The position numbers were made by a program, and so were the translations under genes. A stretch of DNA of 44,858 nucleotides from Rhizaria sp. SCN 62-66 (Eukaryota; Rhizaria, unplaced): positions 1 to 44,858 of the forward strand of contig MEDY01000250.1 in NCBI GenBank assembly GCA_001724265.1, read 5' to 3'. This document shows positions 1-10,300 of the stretch, one piece after another. Every line of letters begins with the position of its first letter. The first letter of the stretch is position 1. The notes below the pieces were generated by a model, which saw nothing but the letters and a program-made list of their open reading frames with translations, did not search any database and was not told the DNA's origin.

Positions 1-96
1 GGCCCAGCCGATGCGCTTGTACTTGTCACCGTCGTGGCGGAGGAACGCCTTGGTGTGCTTCTTGACGATCTTAGGCTTGCTCACGGGAATGGCCAT
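1..96 (-). CDS. RPL32: Ribosomal protein eL32 (RPL32), 5' end only
   Basis: Read on the minus strand, an ATG at 96-94 opens a frame of 32 codons that runs off the left edge of the window. The translation begins MAIPVSKPKIVKKHTKAF and continues with an RHDGDKYKRIGW stretch. This matches the N-terminus of eL32, whose hallmark is K-P-K-I-V-K-K-(H/R)-T-K-x-F-x-R-H-x-x-D-(K/R)-Y, and it resembles fungal versions in having KKHTK. eL32 is a component of the 60S ribosomal subunit and binds 28S rRNA. The rest of the protein (normally about 130-135 residues) lies outside the window. Codons are G+C-rich, as expected for a highly expressed gene here. It is divergent to the giant gene, with 981 bases between the two ATGs. 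Confidence 0.93.
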   Translation of the reverse strand, partial: MAIPVSKPKIVKKHTKAFLRHDGDKYKRIGWA

Positions 97-107
97 CCTT
101 AATCAAC

Positions 108-216
108 CTACACATAAGCAAGGGAAGTTATGTGGACAACATTTGTAAGCACAATGACCGGTGAAGAGAAGTAATGAGGAGAAGCAGTCAGAAGTCAGGG
201 GACGTGACGAAGACAC
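108..216 (-). other. Possible 5'-leader intron of RPL32
   Basis: On the minus strand a donor-like CTAAG/GTGTCT at 216 is followed by a pyrimidine-rich stretch containing CTGAC-like branch sequences and an acceptor-like ATGTGTAG ending at 108. That leaves 11 leader bases before the RPL32 ATG at 96. Ribosomal protein genes often carry an intron next to the start codon. The sites are only moderate matches, so this is a suggestion. The coding start does not depend on it. Confidence 0.22.
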
Positions 217-734
217 CTTAGTAGAGACCCATAGTCACATCCCGAAAACGAGTAATCAAACTAGCAAATAATATACGCGCCTGCACATGATTGAACATGA
301 AAAGCAATGCTATTTATCGTAGAACAGGCTCTCATAGAGGCTTCAAAGTCAGGCCCCCGTCGTGCCGCAAAGAGGTCCTGCGAGCGAGGCCGCAGCCACG
401 TCGGATTTTTTGCGAACCGAGCGGTCAGTGACGATTTTGAGGAGAAGAATCGAGGGCAGAGATCTGACGAGTTGCCGGCGTTAATATCTCCATCGTTTTG
501 TCGTCAAACGTGCGGTAAACATGGTATTCGCGCTAAATCATGCCGTTTCATACCATGATGAAATATTACAGATAATCGCCTGCGATATCCTTGTTTGCAA
601 GCTGTTGTGCAGTTGTCGCGCCAACATGTGTCAAGCTGCATCTCCCCTCACTCCTCGCCCAGCGCAAGCTCCTTGGGCTTTCCCTGACTGTAACCACTTC
701 TAATAACCAATGATTGACGCAATTATTTTGTCGG

Positions 735-744
735 GTATATTTAA
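735..744 (+). promoter_or_regulatory. TATA-like element, distal
   Basis: GTATATTTAA lies 343 bases upstream of the giant gene's ATG in otherwise mixed-composition sequence. It is followed by a leader with no ATG before position 1078. It could be a TATA element, but nothing beyond its sequence and position supports it. Confidence 0.2.
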
Positions 745-847
745 CTCCGATTACACTCACATTTTGTCCCCGCTGTCTGTATCCTCCGCCGCGTCCCTTC
801 CTGTCCCCAAGTCGACTCTCGACGAACTTGAACGCCTCTCTTTGGCG

Positions 848-861
848 CTTTATATCTTTTT
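848..861 (+). promoter_or_regulatory. TATA-like element, proximal
   Basis: CTTTATATCTTTTT lies about 220 bases upstream of the giant gene's ATG. It is the closest AT-rich TATA-like stretch to the start codon, and no ATG lies between it and 1078. It would give a leader of about 190 bases. Sequence resemblance only. Confidence 0.25.
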
Positions 862-1077
862 ATCTCAAGCCAGGTTGTCACAAATTGTGTTGTTTTAAGG
901 TTTTACACGACATTAGCTTGATTTTGAGCGTGCGGCCGACGCTTAGACCTCTATCCCCAGTGCGTTAATCGCATTCACCGCGCTCCCCCTTCACTCTTGG
1001 GGCCAGTATCCCCCGCGCCTCGCTTTTCACCCTACAGCGCTGTCCCCACCGCGTCTCCGCGTGACCCGCCACCCAGA

Positions 1078-1308
1078 ATGATTACATCCTGTCTCATTCT
1101 GGCCGCGGTTGCGACAGCGGTGTTTAGCTGTCTTGTCGTGCTGCTTTTGCCACGCTTCCTCGCGCGGTATCTCATCCCCTGGCTAGTGCACACTCTCGCC
1201 CGCATCGCAGACCCCACTCTCCCGACCCACAAACTTCCCACGGTGTCCGTAAGCCGCATCGACGCGTTCGCGCTCCCGCTGCTGCTGCGCGGCGTTGAGG
1301 TCTCCGTC
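1078..1308 (+). other. N-terminal membrane anchor and first beta-groove strands
   Basis: Residues 2-24 form one long hydrophobic segment (ITSCLILAAVATAVFSCLVV and on), followed by a basic-aromatic turn (RFLARYLIPW). This is the usual signal-anchor plus amphipathic start of BLTP2/Hobbit/SABRE proteins, which are held in the ER membrane by their N-terminus. Residues 56-77 (VSVSRIDAFALPLLLRGVEV) alternate polar and hydrophobic side chains, as expected for the first strands of a repeating beta-groove module. The anchor begins at the second residue, which supports ATG 1078 as the true start. Confidence 0.7.
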
Positions 1309-4300
1309 GAGGGCTTTCCGCTGCCCGCGCTCGTCAGCACAACTCGCCACCGCGCCTTCGTTGCCACGACCGCTACCAGTGGCGCTGCAAGCAGTGACGC
1401 TCGCTCTTCTAGCGACGCTAGCGGCAGTCCGCGTGCCGAGCTGGGTGCCGATCACGCGGGCCAGTGGTGGGCGGCCCTGCTCGCGTCTGTGGCCAGCCCC
1501 GGCCTGCTCCTCGCGCCGCCAGTGACCGTGGGCCCCGCGGTCAGCCCCACGCTCGCGCTCACGGTCACCGTCGGGCGCGTCGGGCTCGCGGCGGCCGTGG
1601 GGCCCGCGCTCAGGGCTGCCGCCGCCGCCGCGGCTGCCGCAGTGTCGCACTCGCTCTACACAAAGCTCTTCGCTCGCAGCAAGAGCGGTTCTGCGAACGC
1701 AAGCTCTGACGACAGCACCGCGAGCGCGCCCGTGAGCGTCAGCAGCGCTGCCGTGATGGCTGCCGCGCTGTCCGTTGTCTGCGACGGCGTGGCCGTGCGC
1801 GTCCTGCTCCGCGACGCCCCAACCCGCGGCGCGCTCACGGTCACGCCCTACAAGGTCATCCCGCCGCTCTCCACTTCGCCCGCTCTGACGCCAGCGGTGG
1901 CGATGCCCGCGCTGCAGCCGCCAAGGCAGCGCGCGGCGGCCGCTGGCGCAGAGAGCGCGCAGTCGAAGCGGCGGAGCTTTCTAGCCAAGTATCAGGCCGT
2001 CAAAGCTGCTGCTGTTGCAACTGCTGCTGCAACTGCGAGCACAGCTTCCAATGACAATGGTGCGAATCCTAATGTCGGCACCTCTGCGGCTGCTGCGAAA
2101 AGTGAAAGCACCCCTGTCGAGGTCTCGTGGCTGCAGCCTATGGTTGTGACCACGCTTGCCGAGGGCTCCGCGACCGCTAGCCCTAGCGCAGCCACTGCGG
2201 CTCACAGCATCACGACCCAAGCGGTCGTCGCGAGCACTGCCTCCCCAAAAGGAGCTGTTGCGAGTGCAGCGACTGTGGGTGTGCCCTTCGCTGAGCGGTA
2301 TCCGCGGCTGTTTGCCGCCGCGATTGCCGCAGCCTGCGTCGGCGCGGCGGCGACCGCCCGCGCCGTCGCGGTCGCGCTGACGCACCTGACCGTGCGCGTC
2401 GGCGTCGACTGCGTGACCGTGGGCAACACGCGTGCCGCGGTACGCGTGAGCAACCTCGCCGCCACTGTGGCGTTTACCGCCACCGAGCTCTCCGACTCTC
2501 GCAAGACTGCACCTGCGAGGAATGATGACGCCGCCAGTGCTCTGATGCGGGTCGTGTGGTCCGGCGTCCGCGGACTGCAGGAGGGGCTGGCGGGCTCGCA
2601 GCTCACAGTCACTCTCGGCACTGTCATTGACGCGAGCGCTGACTCAGCGGGCGTTGACTCAGCTGCGGCCGCGACCGGCACCGGGGGCCTGGCCGTGAGC
2701 GTGCTGGGCCACCCGGCACAGTACCAGGCCCGGTTCGCCGAGCTGCTGGCCCCGGCTCTGGCGGTGCGCGCGGGCGGCAGCGACGACGATGACGACTGCA
2801 GTCACTCGCAGGCACTCCCCGAGTCTGTGGTTCCGGCCTGGGACGCGCCCGCAGCGGCCCCTCCGCTGCTCTCGGCCACTCTGCAGAGCGTTGTCGTGAC
2901 CGTGAGCACGACCGCGCCCGGGAGCGACCGTGTGCATCTCGTGCCCGCCGCCGCGACCGCCAGCAGCAGCGCCACCGCGAGCATCGGCCCCACCGCCCTG
3001 TGGCGCGGTCTCGGCCTCGTCGACTCGGTCGCCGTGACCGTGGGCCCCGTGACCGTGAGCGGCGACGTGGACATGCTGCCGTCCCTCGTGATGACGGTGG
3101 GCGCGGACCTTGCGGATTCAGCCATGGCTGTGGTCGCCGCGTGTGTTGCGCACAACCACACAGCGTGCATGCTCAGCAAGCTCACTGCTGCATCGTCAGA
3201 TGCTTGTGGTGGCGCTAGCGCTGCAAATGTGGCTGCTGCTGGTGCTGCTGTTGTTGACAACCGTGCAAACGCAGGAGATGATGAGCAAGACTTGGCTTTG
3301 TACAATGCGTCTGCTGCAGAGCCCACCGTGCTTCCCATGCTCTGTCTTGCGTTCTTGCCCACAGTCGCGCTCACCGTGGCCAACATCACGGCCAAGCTCC
3401 GGTCCCGCCACACTGGCGCTACTCTGGACGAATTCCGTCTTGTGAACACCCTCAAAGCATTGACACAGAACCCTGCGCCCTTGGACCTCCCGAGCCCCTC
3501 AGATACGACGACGACTGACGTGGAGCGTGTCGATGCGTTTGGCTCTGGCAGCGTTGCCATGAGAGTGAGCGAGGAGGTTTTCTCCGTCAGCCTCGGCCCG
3601 CTCACTGTCAGCTTGGCTCCTGATGCGAACGGATTGGCTCAGCAACTCAGCGAGCTCACAATGAGCCATAACACGAGTAATGTAAATGCAAACATTGTTG
3701 CTGTGCCCGAACTCTGGCTTGGCGCTGTACCTCCTAGCGCCACTATCACCGCGCTAAAGAGTGCAGCTTCTTCAATTCGTGTTCAGATGAATACTGCGCT
3801 CAGTGTTGCGCTCGCTGGGCTCGCCATTTCGGTTTCTCGTCCCCAAGATTCAGCCGAGTTAACCCAGTCTTTGCTTTCGCTTGGTGAGCTGACGGTTCTT
3901 GTTGCGATTGAGACGCCACTTACAGTCACTCCACATTTTTACGACAGCAACGATAGTGGCAGCAACATTCCCAACGATAAGCTTTTTGTTGTCGAGTCTA
4001 GTGCTCTATCGCAACAGCAGTGGTTCCAGATGACATCTGCCGCAATTTGTAACACCAACAACAAGATCAACAATAACCAAGGCAACCACTGCAATAATAA
4101 CGGCACTGACCGCGCTGCTACTGCTGCATTTCCGTCAACACTTGTGACCGTGTGCGGCAGCTTCACTGCTGCTCCCGGCGCAGACCTCGCCGTTGACATC
4201 CAGATCCGTCCCCAGCTTTGGGGTTGGATTCGCCAGGCAGGCTTTGCTGTGCTGTCTGCAATTACAGCCTCGGCTGCGCTCGGCGACTCCCTGACACTGG

Positions 4301-7300
4301 GACGTCGCAGTCTCGCCCTTGTTTTGGGTTCGAATGATGGTAGCAGCAGCGTTGATGAGTGCGGAGACACTGTCCGTGCGAAATCGAGCTCAAGCGTTTC
4401 CGATGTTACTTCACAAGGTGTTGTCACCCCGCGCGGCGAGTCGATCCACGCGCTGTCCTCTGTGGTGAACCCCATCACACTCAGCCTCGTGTCTGTGCTG
4501 CGCAACACGTCGCTGCCGGCGTCTCATATGACCGATTGCGAGTGGGTCAAGCTGTGTGCGCACCACTCCGTGACTGCCACTTCGGCCGCCGCCAAGAGCG
4601 ACCGCTCTGTTGGGGTCGGTGCTCCGCAGTCGCGGTCGAAGGGGTACTTGCCCTTACACGCCTGGCCGGTGCAGTGGGCGCCCGCGCCGGCGCTGCTTGA
4701 CACCTGGCGTGCCGTGCGGCAAGCGAAGCTCGACGCCACTGCCGCGGCCGCTGCTGCTGTCTGCGCCTGCCGCTGCAAAAGCAGTGTCGACAACAAGAGT
4801 ACTTGTTCTCATCCCAACGCCAGTGCGGGCACGAGTGAGTGTACATGTAAGTGTACGTGCGCTGAAGCATGCGAGCCTCCTGTTGTGGTCCCTCTCCATC
4901 GCAACACGGCTTCGACAAACACGAGCAGCAGCAACTGTGATGGCGCTGTCGATTCTGATATTGCACCCATCACTACGGGAACAGTCCCCGTACCAGATGC
5001 TGTCGACGTTGTTACTGAGTGGTTCAACACTCCTCTGCCTTTACCGTTCTCTTTCCCGCACGGCACACATGCCGCCGCAGCGGCGACAGCGAAGCGGCTG
5101 AACTTTACCCCCGCTGCCCCGTCACCTCTGTCTGTGTTCACGCTGCCTGCGGTGACCGTGGACGTGGATATGGCCGTGACTGCAGTCTCCGTGTCGTACT
5201 ATACGGTGCCCGTACCGTTTGCGCCGTTACTTGCTTCTGCCGTCAGGGCTACGGACACTAACAATGCAAGCTACAGTTCCGGCACAGATGGTGTGCTTTC
5301 AGTGCTGTTCATGAACGGCCTCTCAGCTCTGACCGCGCCGCACCTGACGGCTCCCGCCGCTGCGACACGCGCAGCCGGTCCGCTGCCGCTTTTTTGTTCC
5401 GGAGCGCGTTTTGCACCACTCGATGGCATATTTTCGGAGCCGATGCTGCCGTTGTTCCCGCCGACACCGGTTTACGCCGCACCCACCGTCACGACCACTT
5501 CGAGTTCTGGCAAGAAAATTCACACTGGGAGTAGCAGTCTTGCTTCCGCTGGGCATGCGACAGACGTGAACACGGTGAACGTTTGCTACGTGCAGACAAA
5601 GCCACAGCGTATTGTCCAGCTTACCCTTGCCCACAGTCGCGTCACGACCCGGCTGAACCTGTTCACGCCCACGTACGCATCTGCATTCTCTGCTGCGAAC
5701 GCTGCCCTCTACCCGCTTGGCTGCGACAACAACGACACAAGCGGCGCCGTTCCCGGCGTTGCTGGAGCCTACTTACCTCCGATTGCGACCGCCACTCACA
5801 ATAAGACTATGCGCCCTGATGAGATTGCAAGTGCATACGAGCGTGCTGTTGCCGCAGTGACTGCGGCCGAGGCGGCGGTGGCTGCGGCCGCTACTGTTCC
5901 GGGCGAAGGTGCAGTGTTCGCGTTTGTTTTGACCGACGCGATTTGCGTTGTCGACGCTGTGTATTCGCATAATCACATTACCCTGAATACCTTTACCAAG
6001 CGTGGTAGTGATGATCGTCACGGTGACGACGAGGCGAGTGATGATGAGCACGGTGACGATGATAGTGCGAGCGCCAGTGATGGTGACGTTGAGCCGCAAC
6101 AACACACGTCTGCGACTGCTGTCGGCGCCGTGCCATCTGCCACCAATCACAGTCCCACGCGTGTTGGGATGAAGTTAGGTCGTAAGCGCTCTAACTCTGT
6201 TTCCGTTGCACCTTTTACGTCCACGGAGTCAGCCTCCGGTGTCGACGCTCACGAGAAGAACAGCAACAAGCACACTGTGCGTATCGACATTACATCTCCT
6301 GCCTCCACTGCGGGTGCAGCGACTGTCACGACTGCTAGCGCGGGGCCGCGAAAGGGCGCCGCGAACCGAGCATATGCGCGCTTCCGTCGCAACGCTGCCG
6401 CTGCTGCCGCTGACGCTTCTCAGAACTCGAACGCAAACAGCTCTGGATCAGCGGATGCGGATGCGCCTGTGCGTGAGTGCAACCGCCCTAACTGGAGTGC
6501 CGGCGTGGGAGAGAACGTGTACGCGTTCGAGCCTAAAATGCTGTTCTCAGTCCCGTCGGTTGTCGTGAGTGTGCCTATTATGCCTCCCAAGCCGCCGTGC
6601 CCGTGCGTCTACTGGACCTACGGCCTCGCCCACGGCAGTCCCAGCGACGCCAATTTGTCTGTTCGCGAACCGTGTGGCGCTGAGGCGTCGTCGTTTACGA
6701 GTGCGGCTGTTGAGAGTGACGACGAGAACGACAATAGCGGTGATAACGATGGCAGCCATAGCCCTAGCCCGAGTGTGCCTGACTGTCACCGCACTCTCCT
6801 GCCACCGCCGTCGCACTCTACGTCGCAGATGTCCCGCTCGGTCAACGATCACACCGATGCCATTTCGGTGCCATTCATCCCGTTGATCCACTGCGATTGG
6901 TGCACACACCTGCCCCCGCGCCCTCTGCCCCAGCTGCCCTTGATGCCTGGCCCGCACTTTTCGATTCCTTCCTGCCACGTCGCGTATTCCGTCGCTGCGA
7001 CGGACGCCGCGGTCAGTATCGTCAAAGATGTTTTGTCGTCGCTGCCTGGTGTGTTCTACTTCAAGGACCTCTCTGCGTTTGCCCCTGTGCTTATGGGTAC
7101 AGCCAGTGAAAGTACGATCATGACGAGCGCTCTGCGGCTCGAAGGCGACCCCAACTGGCCCGTTATTACCAAAGGCATGCCGCTGCCATCGCCAGAAATT
7201 TCTGATGTCTCTCTGTCTTCTGTCTGGGGCGAGACAGGTTTATTCCGCGATTCGCAGTCTTCTGGCAAGTCCACCACAGGAGTGACACGCAATGCACACA

Positions 7301-10300
7301 AACACCAGTTCATCCTGGGCATGACGACAGAGACGCGCGCATCAGAGATGCTGCACTTGCGGCTGCAGCATGTGCAGGTTGACTTGCCGACTGAGGAGCT
7401 CTCTGCGACACTGCTTGCTGCGACAGCTGGCCTTCACCCAACTCAACTGAGCAACACCGGCATTCATCGTGGCGGTGTTAACTCCACTGCAACTGCCGCC
7501 GCTGCTGCTGTTGCAAGCGCCTGCCCAAGCTTTATTAAGTCTCCCGTCGTTGCCGAGAGCGATAATATCACTTGTTTATACACGTTCGTCGCATCCGCGG
7601 TACACCTCAGCATAGACACCACTGTTGACGATTGGTACGCATATCTCTCGCACGGTGTGCTGTCGCGTGATGCGTCTCCGATGCTCACAGTTATTGACTG
7701 CGAACTCCGCGGCGGCGACGCGAACGTGCGCAGGGGTCCCATGATTCATCCCAACGTTCCGAACGACTTTGTGTACTCGCGTCGGCAGTCAGAGATGTGG
7801 GGACGGCGCTGGCACGAACTCTACGCAGTGATCCCGCGCACGCTTACGCTGCCGCCTGCACACGGTCACTCTCACGGCCATCGCGCTCGTGCTGTCACTG
7901 TGCCCGTTTGCGAGGCACTGCACGGTGGAACCCCGAAGTTTCTCGTCGCCAGCGCCCGCGGCTGTCGCCTTGTCGGATCACCGTCATTCTTCCCTTCTCT
8001 GCTGCGACTGATTGACCAGACCGCGAGTGTCATTGGTGGGATCAGGCAGACGATCTACACGATGCTCTGGCCTTACTGCCCGCGCGCGAAACATGTGTGG
8101 CTTGTCCAGAGGGTTGCGCACGCAGCAGCGCTTGCCGACGCCGCCGTCAGTGCGGCCAAGGCAAACTCTGAGTCTGGCCGCAGTAAAAACAATGCAGCTG
8201 CAGCAGTTGAAGCGACAAAGGCGGTTTCCGCGCTTGTTGGCAACTCACGCTCTTATGCGGCAACTGTTGCTTTGACGAACGTTCCCTCTCGGGAAGGCGT
8301 TGGTGCTGATGTAGAGCCGGTCTCTGAGACTGCTAAGGATGACTCACACGACTCTCACTGCATTACAAGTCTTAACGAGTACGATTTTACGCCAGGTTCT
8401 GGGTTATCCTCGCTGTCTGGAGTGCGTTTTATCTGTGCACGTGCTGCAGCGTCTGCTCTTGACGCTGAGGCGGATGCCCTTGCTCGTACTTTAGCCTCCG
8501 CGAGCTCTACTACGACTCTCGCTCTTCCTGTCCCTGCAGTTTCCACTCTTGCCCCTGCTGCACTGTCACCTGATTTGACTTTCTACCGTCATCCGATTGC
8601 TCTCGCCGTGTTAGCCGCTCGCAGGCACCCTCAGTTGGCGCAATGGCTGACGTGGCACCAGTCGTTGCGCGCGCCGTGGCTCGCCGACTCGGCGCTTCAT
8701 GTTTCACTAGACGCGTCTGATATTGCAGTCGAGCTGGCGTTTCCCACTGACAACGCCGAGGGCGAGATCAACGGCGTCTACCCGCCCACAGATGCGGCGA
8801 CGTTCCCCGCTGCCACCGCCGCGTCTGCGACGGCACGTCGAACAGATTCTGACTCGGGTGCTTTCATTTCAGCTCCGACTTCTTCTGCAGCTTATGGTGC
8901 TGCTGCGAAGTCAGGGCGCAGTATGTCTGTCCGGCTCCCGCCTTTGCCGCGGCCTGCGCCGATTGCGCTGACAGTTACTGTCGGCCGCTTCCAGTCATGG
9001 TGCCTGCCCCACGCTTTCCGTTTCGAAGACGTTGGTATTACGCTTGCCAACGCCGTGCGCCCTCTCATAACTGTGGGCTGCGTGACGATGACGCGGACTG
9101 GATTTGTTCCCGCGTTTCTTACTGCCGCCTTCAATGAGCCGCTCTCGTTTCTCGGTGAAGGATTCTTGGACTTGACACTTGATATTGCACGCGTTCGGCT
9201 GAATGTGTCTTTGCGCACACCTCTGCGCCACCTGGTTCCTGTTGTTGCTGACAACATGCTAAGTTTGTTCTCAGCACTCTCAACCACTGTACCCTCTATT
9301 GCGTCGTACTCTCTGTGTCGCGGTGGCGCAGGCTATACCGGATTCCCGTCTCTGCCGTCTCCCAGCATCTCGCTCGCTCTCGCGGACTGCGCCGCGGTGG
9401 CCGAGGAAGAGCCTCTCGAGGAGTGGCTTCGGCGCATCACCCCGGTCTGGGGAGTCGAGCGTCGCGTGCAGCTTCAGCGCGAGCGCGTGCTCGAGGTCGA
9501 GTGGCGGCGCATAGTTGAAGTTGAGAAGGCGAGCCATATCCGGGCTGTGCTGAGTGGTCTCTATGATGATATTGCGCCTGTGCCTGTTTTCGCAGCTCCC
9601 GTTGTGAAGAACTTCACTCCTTCGCCGTCTGCTGTTGCTGCCGCTATTGCTGCTGCCACCGCCGCTGCCGACTCCACAGCAGATGCTGCCTTGGCTAAAC
9701 GTCCAACCGGCTCAACTCCTTTGATGCCGTCGTTCTCTAAGCAGCTCACTGTTGCTTCCGGATTTACGAACAGCACCGATGCTGCTTTTGCTTCGAGTAC
9801 CACCAGCCCGCCAGCACCATCGCCGCGGTCCTTGTCTCCGCGCGCGCGCAACTCACTGCCTCTGTCTTCCCCCAGAGCGGGGCCCCTCGGCTTCGCCCCT
9901 GGATCGCCGCGCACTCGTGTTTCCGTCTCGCTTGCTCCCCCATCTCCGCTTAATATTGCAAAGACTAGTGGGGCCACACAAGACGAGGATGATTCCATGA
10001 ATGCAGTTTCGGCTGAGGGTGCGATGCCCGCTCTCCCGAAGACTCCAGTCAAATCGAGCCCTGTCGCTGGTCGTGTGGCAGCACCACCGATGTCGCCAAC
10101 AGCGAGTGTAAGCAACACCGCTGCCGGCCGCGGCCGCAGTCTCACCGTATTGTCAGCTCCTTGCCCTGTGCCGCTAGCGCTCGTCGAAGACGATGATGAT
10201 GACGACGACACGGGTGCTATCACCCCTGACACTGGGGCAAAACCAGCTTCAACTCCTGACAGTGGCGCTAGTGCTGCAGAATCCACAGCGGCAAAGAACA

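Larger units (their letters stand above)
97..1077. promoter_or_regulatory. Divergent intergenic region between RPL32 and the giant gene
   Basis: These 981 bases separate two head-to-head start codons, so promoters for both genes must lie here. Short open frames in it are not gene-like. I saw no tRNA or other RNA gene. On the minus strand a TATATTATTT-like stretch (about 266-276) lies about 175 bases upstream of the RPL32 ATG. On the plus strand TATA-like stretches lie at 735-744 and 848-861, followed by pyrimidine-rich leader sequence (about 780-810). There is no ATG on the plus strand between 713 and 1077, which suits a leader starting after the TATA-like elements and scanning to the ATG at 1078. 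Confidence 0.6.

Noticed and set aside
997-1077. Extension of the giant protein by 27 residues to an upstream in-frame start-like codon at 997
   Set aside because: The codon at 997 is TTG. The first in-frame ATG is at 1078, has A at -3 and begins directly with the membrane anchor.
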